Origin: Clostridium magnum DSM 2767 | GTDB lineage: Bacteria; Bacillota; Clostridia; Clostridiales; Clostridiaceae | Reading direction: 5' to 3' | DNA: 64,000 nucleotides | Assembly: GCF_001623875.1 (NCBI RefSeq) | Contig: NZ_LWAE01000006.1 | Span: 186,001 to 250,000 of the forward strand | In this document: positions 33,608 to 42,856 of the stretch, one piece after another | Numbering within the stretch: position 1 is the stretch's first letter | Layout: every line of letters starts with the position of its first letter | Program-made: the position numbers and the translations under genes | The notes under the pieces: generated by a model | The model's database searches: none | The model's input: only the letters and a program-made list of their open reading frames with translations | What the model was told of the DNA's origin: nothing

Positions 33608-34498
33608 ATGTATAAGGTAAGATTTATTTATAATCCATATTCAGGAGAAAATACTATAATAACTGATATTGATAAGGTTATAATGGTACATCAAAAATAT
33701 GGCTATGAAGTTGTACCTTATAGAATCAGTTTTGATTTTGATATGAGTAGGGCTTTCGAGAATATGGATGAGACTTATAAATATGTATTGGTTGCGGGGG
33801 GAGATGGAACAGTAGATACAGCTGTTAATCATATGAAAAATCTGGGGATTGATCTTCCTATAGCAATACTTCCAGTTGGAACGGCAAATGATTTTGCTAA
33901 GTTTATAGGTATACCAGAGGAAATTGAAGCTGCTTGTGAACAGATATTAAGTAGTAAGCCTAGAAAGTTAGATATAGGAAAAATAAATGATAAATATTTC
34001 GTAAATGTGGCAAGCACTGGTTTGTTCACTGATGTATCGCAGAAAACAGATGTAAACTTAAAAAATACAATGGGTAAGTTAGCTTACTATGTAAAGGGAA
34101 TAGAGCAACTTCCTAACTTTAGAAAACTGAAGATAAAAGTAAGTTCAGAAAATGCTGTTTTTGATGGACATATGTACTTAATGTTAATTTTCAATGGGCA
34201 AACAGCAGGAAATCTTAAGTTTGCTTATAAGGCAGAGGTCAGTGATGGTTTACTTGACGTAATCATAATAAAATCAGGACCAATAAAAGACATGATAACA
34301 CTGTTTATTAAGATGTTAAGAGGCGATCATTTAGAAGGATCACCAGGACTGATATATTTTAAAACAGATAGAATAGAAGTAGAGTGTCATGAAGATATAG
34401 TGACAGACATAGATGGAGAGAGAGGTCCAGATTTTCCGCTTGTTATAGAATGTATAAAACAAGGAATTGAGGTCTTGGGTGTAAATATTCAAGAGTAA
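33608..34498 (+). CDS. diacylglycerol kinase-like lipid kinase (YegS/BmrU family)
   Basis: 296 residues. The DAGK catalytic motif is VAGGDGTVDTAVNHM (about 63-77) with LPVGTANDFAKFIGIP (about 91-106). The C-terminal beta-rich domain ends in the DGERGPDFPL acidic segment. It phosphorylates a lipid with ATP at the membrane face; the exact lipid is unknown. GGGGAG precedes ATG 33608. It is a single gene with a terminator. Confidence 0.92.
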   Translation: MYKVRFIYNPYSGENTIITDIDKVIMVHQKYGYEVVPYRISFDFDMSRAFENMDETYKYVLVAGGDGTVDTAVNHMKNLGIDLPIAILPVGTANDFAKFIGIPEEIEAACEQILSSKPRKLDIGKINDKYFVNVASTGLFTDVSQKTDVNLKNTMGKLAYYVKGIEQLPNFRKLKIKVSSENAVFDGHMYLMLIFNGQTAGNLKFAYKAEVSDGLLDVIIIKSGPIKDMITLFIKMLRGDHLEGSPGLIYFKTDRIEVECHEDIVTDIDGERGPDFPLVIECIKQGIEVLGVNIQE

Positions 34499-34528
34499 AG
34501 GTGCATGAATTTTTGCATCTTTTTTTTA
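34498..34528 (+). terminator. terminator of the lipid kinase gene
   Basis: GGTGCA-TGAATTTT-TGCATC with an eight-T run; the family A fragment starts within the run. Confidence 0.85.
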
Positions 34529-34575
34529 TCCGATGACTACCCGCTCTAATACTCCCATCCAATTTAAGTTTCTTT
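34526..34575 (-). repeat. family A fragment (copy 6)
   Basis: TTATCCGATGACTACCCGCTCTAATACTCCCAT, the far end only, followed by a degenerate CAATTTAAGTTTC. The middle is deleted, as in the copies at 22517 and 41698. Confidence 0.75.
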
Positions 34576-34652
34576 CTCACAAAGAAAAATAGTAATATAA
34601 AATAAATTGTTGTAATAAATATAAATTAGTAACATTGTAAAGTGAGGGAACT

Positions 34653-35306
34653 ATGATAAACTTCTATATTTATATTTTTTTATTAATAATTGTATTTCTT
34701 CTACTGTTTACAGCCACCTATCTAACTAGATTTGCCCCTAAAAAAATTAAGACTATTACTATATTTATAATTTTAGCAATGTTTGTTAGATATTTTTCAT
34801 CTTTAATATTATTCTTATCTAGTAATATAAAGTACCTATATTTACTTAAAGTTTTTTTCTTTTTAAATTTAGTTAGCGTACCTTTATTAGCGTTAACAGT
34901 GCTATATGTTTTTGTAAGAATGGATAACATTAAATTTTCTTATATTTTTATAATAGCGTCAATAATATTAGGTATATATGCTGTAGCAATGTACAAGTGT
35001 CCAGGCTTCTTACAAAGTACTGAAAACCATGGATACACCATACTTTTTCTAGAGCATATGTATATATATTGGATATATATAGTAGTAAACACAATAATTT
35101 TGTTCACAGCAATAGGTTTAATTAGTAAGAAAAGTATAATTAAAATTGGTATGTATTTTGTAGCTTTATCTGCTCTTGGAACTATATTGGAGTTAATACT
35201 GTGGACGATGGGAATAATGCTGCTGCAAGAGATTATATTGGGGGATGTCCTTTGGATTTCAACATTAGTTTATGCATTAAATAAAGTGAAGAAACGAAAT
35301 ATTTAA
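34653..35306 (+). CDS. polytopic membrane protein of unknown function
   Basis: 217 residues with seven hydrophobic segments (2-25, 33-57, 64-90, 96-112, 132-152, 162-183, 186-207). There is no recognisable signature. It could be a 7TM sensor module such as a histidine-kinase-type domain without kinase, but that is a guess. AGTGAGGG precedes ATG 34653. The M-box unit starts 100 bp after it and has its own promoter. Confidence 0.7.
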   Translation: MINFYIYIFLLIIVFLLLFTATYLTRFAPKKIKTITIFIILAMFVRYFSSLILFLSSNIKYLYLLKVFFFLNLVSVPLLALTVLYVFVRMDNIKFSYIFIIASIILGIYAVAMYKCPGFLQSTENHGYTILFLEHMYIYWIYIVVNTIILFTAIGLISKKSIIKIGMYFVALSALGTILELILWTMGIMLLQEIILGDVLWISTLVYALNKVKKRNI

Positions 35307-35408
35307 ATTAGAAAATGGTGAAAAATAGGTATAAATAACAGTAATGTTGAAATAAATAGGGATAAAAGCGCGTATTTAAAGAAATTTAAATAAATTCACT
35401 ATTTATAG

Positions 35409-35436
35409 TTGCATTTTGATAAATTTATACTATAAT
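35409..35436 (+). promoter_or_regulatory. promoter of the M-box unit
   Basis: TTGCAT (35409-35414), 16 nt, TATAAT (35431-35436), 45 bp before the aptamer. Confidence 0.65.
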
Positions 35437-35477
35437 AATAGTGTAAAAGAAAGTTTTAAAATTGTAATATATTTATT

Positions 35478-35682
35478 TATGTTAGGTGAGGCTCCTATAT
35501 AGATATACGCTACTGCCCGGAAACATCGAGAGATGCCAATGGGTCAACAGGTACTACCGAATCAAGGTTTTACTTAACGTAGCTGGACTTTTAAAAGTCT
35601 AAAGCTATATAGTGCTAAAACTCGGACTTAAAAAGTTTTAGTTTGCAAGGAGAGCCTTTTAGGTTCTCTTTATTTTTTTTAT
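35478..35682 (+). promoter_or_regulatory. M-box (ykoK) Mg2+ riboswitch with terminator
   Basis: Conserved blocks are GTTAGGTGAGGCTCCTATAT, ACGCTACTGCCCGGAAA, ATGCCAATGGGTCAACAGGT, then ACTTAACGTAGCTGG and GCTATATAGTGC. The expression platform terminator GAGAGCC-TTTTA-GGTTCTC with a T-run is at 35647-35680. High Mg2+ folds the aptamer and terminates. It controls the MgtE-like/NRAMP pair. Confidence 0.95.
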
Positions 35683-35699
35683 ATAGGTGGTGTGGTTAA

Positions 35700-35786
35700 A
35701 TGGAGATTGGCCCTAGTAGTGGCTGGTTAAAGTTAAAACAAAAATTTAATATTGGAACTATACAGAGGGACATTTACACCAAATAG
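35700..35786 (+). CDS. candidate 28-residue leader ORF between M-box and the MgtE-like gene
   Basis: ATG 35700 to TAG 35786 encodes MEIGPSSGWLKLK then QKFNIGTIQRDIYTK. A GGTGGTG stretch lies about 10 nt upstream. The stop codon falls inside the left arm of a long hairpin (35760-35858), whose right arm lies just before the next gene's ribosome binding site. This placement suggests that translation of the leader could open the hairpin and influence the gene behind it. Short ORFs are common by chance, so it needs conservation or ribosome profiling. Confidence 0.4.
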   Translation: MEIGPSSGWLKLKQKFNIGTIQRDIYTK

Positions 35787-35858
35787 ATAAAAAATGACCC
35801 GCGTTGAATATTTGCATTTCTATAATTTCTTATCTTTGATGTAAATATTCCTCTGTAT
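35760..35858 (+). promoter_or_regulatory. long hairpin upstream of the MgtE-like gene
   Basis: Left arm ATACAGAGGGACATTTACAC... and right arm ...GATGTAAATATTCCTCTGTAT pair over about 29 bp with a few mismatches, around a 39-nt loop. No T-run follows, so it is not a terminator. The GGGAGG of the next gene sits 5 nt beyond the right arm. Confidence 0.65.
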
Positions 35859-35875
35859 TTAAGGGAGGAATATTT

Positions 35876-37138
35876 ATGAAAAAGTTGTCCGGTTTCTTCT
35901 TAAGTAAAGTTCTCCATAGAAAAATCTATGATGAATTTAATGAATCAATAGGTAAGCTTTGTGATATATATGTAACTACTGAAGGTGGAATGCCAAGAGC
36001 TATAGGATATCAGGTGAAAAAGGATGGAGAGCTAATAAATTGTGAGTTTAAGCATATTTCTTTCTACGAAGATGATGAAAAGATAATCATAAAAGGAGAA
36101 GGCGTAAGAGAAATCATTCTTCAAAAATATTCATATCTTTTATCTAAGCACTTATTAGATAGACAGATAGTAGATATAAATGGTAAAAAGCTTGTAAGAG
36201 TTAATGACCTGAGAATTGCTGAAATAGCAGGTGAATTTAGGGTAGTAGCGGTAGATACAGGCGTTCTTGCGTTGGGCAGAAGGCTTGGTGCAGAGTACTT
36301 AGTGAAAAATTTGTATAAATTGTTTAATAAAAAACCAGCAGATAGTCTTATAGTATGGGATAATGTAGAATCATTAGAGATGTTAAATGATAATCTAAAG
36401 TTATCTATACCTTATAAAAAACTTTCCAAATTACATCCAGCAGATTTAGCAGATATACTTGAAGACATGGATATAAATTATAGAAAAAAGGTACTTGAAA
36501 GTATTGATCAAAATCTTGCTGCCGATATATTGGAGGAAATTGAACCAGATATTCAAGCAGATATTTTAGAAAATCTAAGTCAAGCAAAGAGAGATGAACT
36601 TTTGGATAACATGCCAAATGATGAGATTGCAGACATATTAGATGAAGTTGATGAGGAGACTGCTGAAAAAATACTTCTTAATATGGAAAAAGAAGATGCA
36701 GATGAAGTTAGATCACTTATGAAATATGAAGAAGAAACTGTTGGAAGTATAATGAATAAAGATTTTATTGCTTTTAACATAAGTATAACAGTAGGAGAAA
36801 CTATAGAATTATTAAGAGAAACAAAACCTGAAGATGAGGTTTCACACTATATATACATTACAGATAAACAAGAAAGACTGCAAGGAGTAGTATCTCTTAA
36901 GGATTTACTTTTATCTAATCATCAGAGTAAGTTAAGAGAAATTATGAATAGTAATATAACCATGATAAATGATAATGAAAATATAGATGAGGCTATAGAA
37001 GTATGTGTTAAATATGACCTTCTTTCCCTGCCAGTAGTAGATGACGAAGAAAAATTATGCGGTATAGTTATAATGAATGATATAGTTGAGGAAATACTAA
37101 TACCGACATGGAGGAAAAGATTTAAAAAGGTAGGATAG
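35876..37138 (+). CDS. soluble MgtE-like sensor: PRC-barrel, MgtE_N and CBS domains
   Basis: 420 residues with no membrane segment. The order is two PRC-barrel-like parts (about 12-75 and 90-150), an MgtE N-terminal acidic superhelix (about 185-285: HPADLADILEDMDI, ADILEEIEPDIQADILENL), and two CBS domains (about 290-345 and 350-410). MgtE is normally fused to a membrane channel; here the channel is missing and the next gene is an NRAMP-type transporter 15 nt away. It probably senses Mg2+ and gates or partners that transporter. GGGAGG precedes ATG 35876. M-box regulation supports a magnesium role. Confidence 0.88.
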   Translation: MKKLSGFFLSKVLHRKIYDEFNESIGKLCDIYVTTEGGMPRAIGYQVKKDGELINCEFKHISFYEDDEKIIIKGEGVREIILQKYSYLLSKHLLDRQIVDINGKKLVRVNDLRIAEIAGEFRVVAVDTGVLALGRRLGAEYLVKNLYKLFNKKPADSLIVWDNVESLEMLNDNLKLSIPYKKLSKLHPADLADILEDMDINYRKKVLESIDQNLAADILEEIEPDIQADILENLSQAKRDELLDNMPNDEIADILDEVDEETAEKILLNMEKEDADEVRSLMKYEEETVGSIMNKDFIAFNISITVGETIELLRETKPEDEVSHYIYITDKQERLQGVVSLKDLLLSNHQSKLREIMNSNITMINDNENIDEAIEVCVKYDLLSLPVVDDEEKLCGIVIMNDIVEEILIPTWRKRFKKVG

Positions 37139-37153
37139 AAAGAAGGAAGATAC

Positions 37154-38377
37154 ATGAAGAATAAAAATAAATTTTTTATTATATTAAGTATAATTGGATC
37201 TGGACTCATTACAGCAAATGCCGGAAATGATGCAGGTGGGATTACCACCTACTCTGTAGTTGGAGCTCGTTATGGATATTCAATGCTATGGGGGATCTTG
37301 GTGATAGCTATAGGACTTGCAATTATTCAAGAGATGAACGCAAGAATGGCAGTAGTAACTGGAAAGGGACTCTCAGATTTAATAAGAGAAAGATTTGGCG
37401 TTAAATGGGCTTTTTTTGCTATGTTTGTGCTTTTGATAGCAAACCTTGGTGTATGCATAGGTAACTTTGCAGGTATAGCAGCTAGCTTAGAGCTATTTCA
37501 TATAAGTAAGTATATATCAATTCCTATATTAACCGGACTTATATGGTTTATATTAACTAAGGGAGATTATTCAAAATCAGAAAAAATATTTTTATTCCTT
37601 ACTGTTACGTTTTTGGGATATGTTGTAACTGCTTTTCTAGCAAAGCCTGACTGGGGACACGTAATTACCAGTATTGTAAGGCCGCAAGCTAAATTTGATA
37701 AAGGATACTTTTTAATGTTTATAGGAATGGCAGGTACTACTATAACACCATATATGCAGTTTTATCTTCAATCATCCATTGTAGATAAGGGAATATCTAT
37801 TAAAGAGTATAAATACGAGAAAGCTTATGTTTATATAGGAACAATATGGGCCATATTGACAGCGATATTTATAACTATATGTACAGCGGAGACCTTATTT
37901 AAGGCTGGTATAAATATAGATTCAGCTCAAGATGCAGCTTCTGCCCTTGGACCACTAGCCGGAAATTATTCATTATTATTATTTGCTGTTGGACTTTTTG
38001 GCGCATCATTTCTAGCCTGTTGTGTTATACCATTATCTACTGCCTATGCTATATGTGAAGCTTTTGGATTTCAAAGTGGATTAGACAATAAGATAAAAGA
38101 GGCACCAGTATTCTTTGGATTATCCCTATTTATGATAGTTATAAGTGCGGTTATAGTACTTATTCCTAATATATCATTAATTAACATAATTTTAGTTACT
38201 CAACAATTAGCAGGTGTCTTATCCCCTGTAGTATTAATATTTATGATAATATTGATAAATGATGATGAAGTTATGGGTAAATACGTTAATAGCTCAATGC
38301 AGAATTTTATAGCAAAGTCTACTGTTATTTTAATAATTGTGTTAACAGCACTGGCTATAGGAGCAAACTTTATTTAA
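37154..38377 (+). CDS. NRAMP-related divalent metal transporter, likely Mg2+ type
   Basis: 407 residues with about 11 membrane helices. The canonical TM1 metal motif DPGN is DAGG here (D26-A27-G28-G29 in GNDAGGITTYSVVGARYG), so the Asp is kept and the Asn lost. At TM6 the canonical metal-binding Met before Pro is Thr198 (MAGTTITPY). These changes resemble those described for NRAMP-related Mg transporters (NRMT), which lack the soft Met ligand for transition metals. M-box control and coupling to the MgtE-like gene agree. Ordinary Mn/Fe NRAMP transport is the less likely alternative. Confidence 0.85.
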   Translation: MKNKNKFFIILSIIGSGLITANAGNDAGGITTYSVVGARYGYSMLWGILVIAIGLAIIQEMNARMAVVTGKGLSDLIRERFGVKWAFFAMFVLLIANLGVCIGNFAGIAASLELFHISKYISIPILTGLIWFILTKGDYSKSEKIFLFLTVTFLGYVVTAFLAKPDWGHVITSIVRPQAKFDKGYFLMFIGMAGTTITPYMQFYLQSSIVDKGISIKEYKYEKAYVYIGTIWAILTAIFITICTAETLFKAGINIDSAQDAASALGPLAGNYSLLLFAVGLFGASFLACCVIPLSTAYAICEAFGFQSGLDNKIKEAPVFFGLSLFMIVISAVIVLIPNISLINIILVTQQLAGVLSPVVLIFMIILINDDEVMGKYVNSSMQNFIAKSTVILIIVLTALAIGANFI

Positions 38378-38436
38378 ATGAAATCAGATTTTATGTATTA
38401 GAATATTATAATACATAAAATCTGATTTTATTTTTT
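38378..38436 (+). terminator. terminator of the Mg transport unit
   Basis: AAATCAGATTTTATGTAT / ATACATAAAATCTGATTT stem with a TTATTTTTTT tail. Confidence 0.88.
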
Positions 38437-38519
38437 TGCTCTAAAGTTAATTTTCTTAGATTTATATTCAACGTATTTTTTATAATTTTGTGTGCACACT
38501 AAAATTTGTAGAGAAAAGT

Positions 38520-38748
38520 TTATCTGATGACTATCCGATCTAATACTCCCTACGCACGGTGTGAAAGCGGTTCGCACCAAATCAGAGATTTGGGCTCTCT
38601 GCTTTTCTCCAAGAGTACGTTGCGAGCGGATACGTCCTTGGATTCGTACGACTAAGAATCAGATGGGGGTTAAATTCCTAAATGTCATTTAATGGGCAAA
38701 GCCCCGGGGTCGCAGACAAACCCCACTTGATTCAAGTCTTAACTTCAT
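38520..38748 (-). repeat. family A element, copy 7, with M1 and M2 modules
   Basis: 229 bp, opposite orientation to copy 5, with the same two insertions: M2 in hairpin 1 (38664-38727) and M1 in structure 2 (about 38547-38617). The second arms are GTATCCGCTC and GATCGGATAG: the G-to-T change in the left arm is matched by the G-to-A change in the right, restoring pairing, which suggests that the RNA or DNA structure matters. Confidence 0.92.
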
Positions 38749-38778
38749 AGTCTACTAAAACAATTAAGGAGTGATTAT

Positions 38779-39528
<750 letters not shown>

Positions 39529-39534
39529 AAAGTG

Positions 39535-39563
39535 TTGACGAATTTAAAAAAAGGTCATATAAT
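39535..39563 (+). promoter_or_regulatory. promoter of the cysK T-box unit
   Basis: TTGACG (39535-39540), 17 nt, TATAAT (39558-39563), right after sleB. Confidence 0.8.
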
Positions 39564-39584
39564 ATTAATATAGTAATCATAGTG

Positions 39585-39862
39585 AAACAGTCGGAAATGC
39601 GTTGAAAAAGGAAAGTAACTTAAATAGAGTTTTGCAGAGAGGAAATTATTTGCTGGGAGATTTCTAAACAAAGTTTATGTGAAGTGCCCTTTGGAGTAGT
39701 GTACCGAAATTAAGTAGGCTACATCGGGTTCACCCGTTACAGTGATAGAGCATAGAAATGTGTTCGAATGGAAAGCTGAGGTCTTTATTATTGGAGGACC
39801 TAATTAGAGTGGAACCGCGGATTCAACCCCGTCTCTAGAAATTTAGAGATGAGGGTTTTTTG
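39585..39862 (+). promoter_or_regulatory. T-box leader of cysK (cysteine)
   Basis: T-box AGTGGAACCGCGG at 39808-39820, followed by a terminator hairpin (39825-39861). In stem I the specifier region TGAAGTGCCCTTTGGAG places TGC (Cys) in the expected position. Uncharged tRNA-Cys would let transcription continue into cysK and perhaps cysE. Confidence 0.93.
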
Positions 39863-39914
39863 ACGTAAAAAATATAATTATGTGAAAATATATAATAAAA
39901 TGGAGGAATAAAAA

Positions 39915-40826
39915 ATGATATTTAATAATGCGATAGACATGATAGGAAGCACACCTTTGTTTAAACTTAATAATATGGTAGATGAAGATATGGCTGATGT
40001 ATATGTAAAGCTTGAAAAGTTTAATCCAGGTGGAAGTATAAAAGATAGAGCTGCTCTTGGTATGATAGAAAAAGCTGAAAAAGAAGGAACTATAAAACCA
40101 GGAGATACTATAGTTGAACCTACTAGCGGTAATACTGGAATAGCTCTTGCTATGATAGGAAAATTAAAAGGATACAAAGTAATAATTGTTATGCCAGAGA
40201 CTATGAGTATTGAAAGAAGAAACATGATGAAGGCATATGGTGCAGAGCTTGTGCTTACTGATGGTTCTAAAGGTATGAAAGGTGCTATAGAAAAAGCAGA
40301 AGAAATAGCAAATGGGAAACAAGGATATTTTATACCTCAACAATTTATAAATGAAGCAAATCCGTTAAAACACTATGATACTACTGCAGATGAAATAATG
40401 AAGGACTTAAAGCAAGTAGATGCTTTCGTTGCTGGAGTTGGTACAGGTGGAACAGCAGCAGGTGTAGGTGCAAGATTAAAGGAATATGATAGCAGCATAA
40501 AAGTTGTAGCGCTAGAGCCATCAAAATCACCAGTTATATCAGGTGGTCAGCCAGGACCTCATAAAATACAAGGAATAGGAGCTGGATTTATTCCAGATAT
40601 TTATAAAAAAGAAATAATAGATGAAGTTATTACTATGTCAGATGAAGATGCTTTTGAATATGCTAGACGTATGGGTAAAGAAGAAGGTATACTAGTAGGA
40701 ATATCCTCAGGTGCAAATATAGCTGGAGCGATAAAACTAGCTAAACAACTTGGAAAAGGTAAAGTAGTTGTTACTGTAGCACCAGATGGGGGAGAAAAAT
40801 ACTTATCTATGGGCTTATATGACTAA
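39915..40826 (+). CDS. cysK: cysteine synthase (O-acetylserine sulfhydrylase)
   Basis: 303 residues. It makes cysteine from O-acetylserine and sulfide with PLP. The PLP lysine is in NPGGSIKDRAAL (about 37-48), TSGNTGIALAMIGKLKGY binds the substrate and GTGGTAAGVGARLKEYD the phosphate. Together with cysE it forms the last two steps of cysteine synthesis. ATG 39915 follows GGAGG. It is controlled by the Cys T-box. Confidence 0.96.
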   Translation: MIFNNAIDMIGSTPLFKLNNMVDEDMADVYVKLEKFNPGGSIKDRAALGMIEKAEKEGTIKPGDTIVEPTSGNTGIALAMIGKLKGYKVIIVMPETMSIERRNMMKAYGAELVLTDGSKGMKGAIEKAEEIANGKQGYFIPQQFINEANPLKHYDTTADEIMKDLKQVDAFVAGVGTGGTAAGVGARLKEYDSSIKVVALEPSKSPVISGGQPGPHKIQGIGAGFIPDIYKKEIIDEVITMSDEDAFEYARRMGKEEGILVGISSGANIAGAIKLAKQLGKGKVVVTVAPDGGEKYLSMGLYD

Positions 40827-40837
40827 TCTTTCAGTAA

Positions 40838-41027
40838 GGTATTTTTAGGCATCTTCAAAAAAATAACTAGTCAATCTGCTAGTCTATTTTGTGTCATACT
40901 GCGTCGGCAGGACCCTTAGATAGGGTTGGCTATCTGCGGAACCTGTCTCCTTGTCTGACACAAAATATCCGTCCCATCTTTGACTTGTGATTTTCTTTCA
41001 GATGCCATAGGAATACCTTACAACAAA
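40838..41027. repeat. family D palindromic element (MITE-like)
   Basis: Inverted ends TAAGGTATTTTTAGGCATCT and AGATGCCATAGGAATACCTTA enclose AACTAGTCAA / TTGACTTGTG-like arms, and an inner pair around TTTTGTGTCA / TGACACAAAA with GGACCCTTAGATAGGGTTGGC between them. About 190 bp with no ORF; it has the form of a small non-autonomous element. I have a memory of similar sequences elsewhere in Clostridium but cannot confirm it. Confidence 0.8.
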
Positions 41028-41098
41028 CTTTTCTAATTGGGCTATAGATATAAATCAGAGTGAATTAGTAAGAATTAATAAAAAGGGGTTGTATTTTA

Positions 41099-41698
41099 AT
41101 GAAAAATCCATTTAGGTCTTTATCCTATGATTTAAAAAGTGCTATGAAAAATGATCCTGCGGCTAGAAGCCCAATAGAAGTATTTCTCTTATATCCTTGC
41201 ATACATGCACTTATTCATCATAGAATTTCACACGCTTTGTATAAAAGAAAATATTTTTTCTTAGCTAGATTAATATCTCAGGTTTCTAGATTCTTTACAG
41301 GTATAGAAATACATCCAGGGGCAACAATAGGAAAAGGATTATTTATAGATCATGGTATGGGAGTGGTTATTGGAGAAACTGCTGAGATAGGCGACAATGT
41401 AACCTTGTATCATGGAGTGACTCTCGGTGGAACTGGTAAGGATACAGGAAAAAGACACCCTACTGTAGGAAACAATGTTACAATAGGAAGCGGAGCAAAA
41501 ATTTTGGGACCTATAATGATTGGTGATGGAGTTAAAGTTGGAGCTAATTCAGTAGTTTTAAAGGATGTGCCAGCAAACTGTACTGCAGTTGGAATACCTG
41601 CTAAAATTGTATATAAGAAATCAAAGCCCACACCAGTGATTCAAATAAAGGATTATAAGGGAAGAGTAAAGCAGATATATAATGAAATGGTTATATAA
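41099..41698 (+). CDS. cysE: serine O-acetyltransferase
   Basis: 199 residues. It has the left-handed beta-helix of hexapeptide transferases: IEIHPGATIGKGLFIDHGMGVVIGETAEIGDNVTLYHGVTLGGTGKD (catalytic His/Asp), followed by NNVTIGSGAKILGPIMIGDGVKVG. It makes O-acetylserine for CysK. It is short at the N-terminus, as in many Gram-positives. It ends directly before a short family A element. Confidence 0.95.
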   Translation: MKNPFRSLSYDLKSAMKNDPAARSPIEVFLLYPCIHALIHHRISHALYKRKYFFLARLISQVSRFFTGIEIHPGATIGKGLFIDHGMGVVIGETAEIGDNVTLYHGVTLGGTGKDTGKRHPTVGNNVTIGSGAKILGPIMIGDGVKVGANSVVLKDVPANCTAVGIPAKIVYKKSKPTPVIQIKDYKGRVKQIYNEMVI

Positions 41699-41750
41699 TG
41701 TGAAACTTGAACTAGGTGGGAGTATTAGATCGGACTATTATCCGGTAAAG
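41698..41750 (+). repeat. family A element, short form (copy 8)
   Basis: TGTGAAACTTGAACTAGGTGGGAGTATTAGATCGGACTATTATCCGGTAA: the beginning of hairpin 1 joined directly to the end segment. It sits between cysE and queG. Confidence 0.7.
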
Positions 41751-41762
41751 TAGGTGGAAAAT

Positions 41763-42743
41763 TTGGATTACAAAAATAGTATACTAGAGTATTGTAAAAG
41801 CTTAGGCCTGTATACTGTTGGTTTTACTAAATGTAGAATATTTAGCGAACTAAAGACTTATTATGAAGACAGAAAGCTTAGAAATTTAGAAAATGAATTT
41901 GAGGAAAAAGAGATAGAAAAAAGAATAAATCCTTTTTTGTATATGGAAGACGGGAAAACAATAATATCTATTGCTTTTCCCTATTTATTTGATTCTGATT
42001 CTAAAGAGCATATAGACTTTTCTAAATATACTAAAGGGAGAGATTATCATATAATTGTTTCTGCCTATCTAAAAAAAGTTTGTGAGTTTATAGAAGGATT
42101 AGGTGGCAAAGCAATTTATTTTGTGGATAGTAATGCTCTTCCAGAAAGATATATCGCAGTTCAGTGTGGAATAGGCTTTGTGGGCAAGAATAATACAGTT
42201 ATCACAAAGCAATATGGTTCTTATGTTTTTTTAGGAGAGATACTAACTGATCTTTATGTAGAACAGGATAATCCACAAGAAGATAAATGCGGTAGTTGTA
42301 ATATCTGCCAAAGTAGTTGTCCCACTGGTGCTATTCAAGGAGAGAATATTCCTAATAAATGTTTATCTTATATAACTCAAAAAAAAGACATTGAGGATGA
42401 ATGGTTTTTAAAGCTTAAAGGCAGAATTTTTGGTTGCGATACCTGCCAAAAAGTTTGTCCTCACAATAAAGAAATATCCTTATCTAAAATAGAAGAATTT
42501 AAGCCTTTTGATTTTATGGAAAAAGTGAATTTAGAAGAATTGGCTAACATAGATAAAAAAACCTTTAAGGAAAAATACAGTCAAACATCCTGTGGGTGGA
42601 GAGGGAAAAACGTACTTCAGAGAAACGCTTTAATCAATGCTATAACCTTAAATAAAGATATAAAAGTTAGTGAAATTAGCTCACCTTATGTAAAAGATTA
42701 TTATGATAGACTTTTAAAGTCTCTTAATAAAAAGAAAACATAG
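41763..42743 (+). CDS. queG: epoxyqueuosine reductase
   Basis: 326 residues from TTG 41763 (AGGTGG lies 5 nt upstream); GTG 41754 is the alternative. It is the final step of queuosine synthesis, using cobalamin and two [4Fe-4S] clusters. The clusters are held by CGSCNICQSSCPTGAI and CDTCQKVCPHN. The N-terminal half carries the cobalamin-binding fold with FYFVDSNALPERYIAVQCGIGFVGKNNTV-like sequence. Other queuosine genes are not in this window. Confidence 0.93.
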   Translation: MDYKNSILEYCKSLGLYTVGFTKCRIFSELKTYYEDRKLRNLENEFEEKEIEKRINPFLYMEDGKTIISIAFPYLFDSDSKEHIDFSKYTKGRDYHIIVSAYLKKVCEFIEGLGGKAIYFVDSNALPERYIAVQCGIGFVGKNNTVITKQYGSYVFLGEILTDLYVEQDNPQEDKCGSCNICQSSCPTGAIQGENIPNKCLSYITQKKDIEDEWFLKLKGRIFGCDTCQKVCPHNKEISLSKIEEFKPFDFMEKVNLEELANIDKKTFKEKYSQTSCGWRGKNVLQRNALINAITLNKDIKVSEISSPYVKDYYDRLLKSLNKKKT

Positions 42744-42856
42744 GGAGACTTTTGCTTAAATTCATTATGGGGATATTATAGGTTATTTTTACTTGATTTG
42801 TGATACAATAACTTATAAGCTTTGCCAAATTATGATTAATAGTGTAGGTGAAATAG

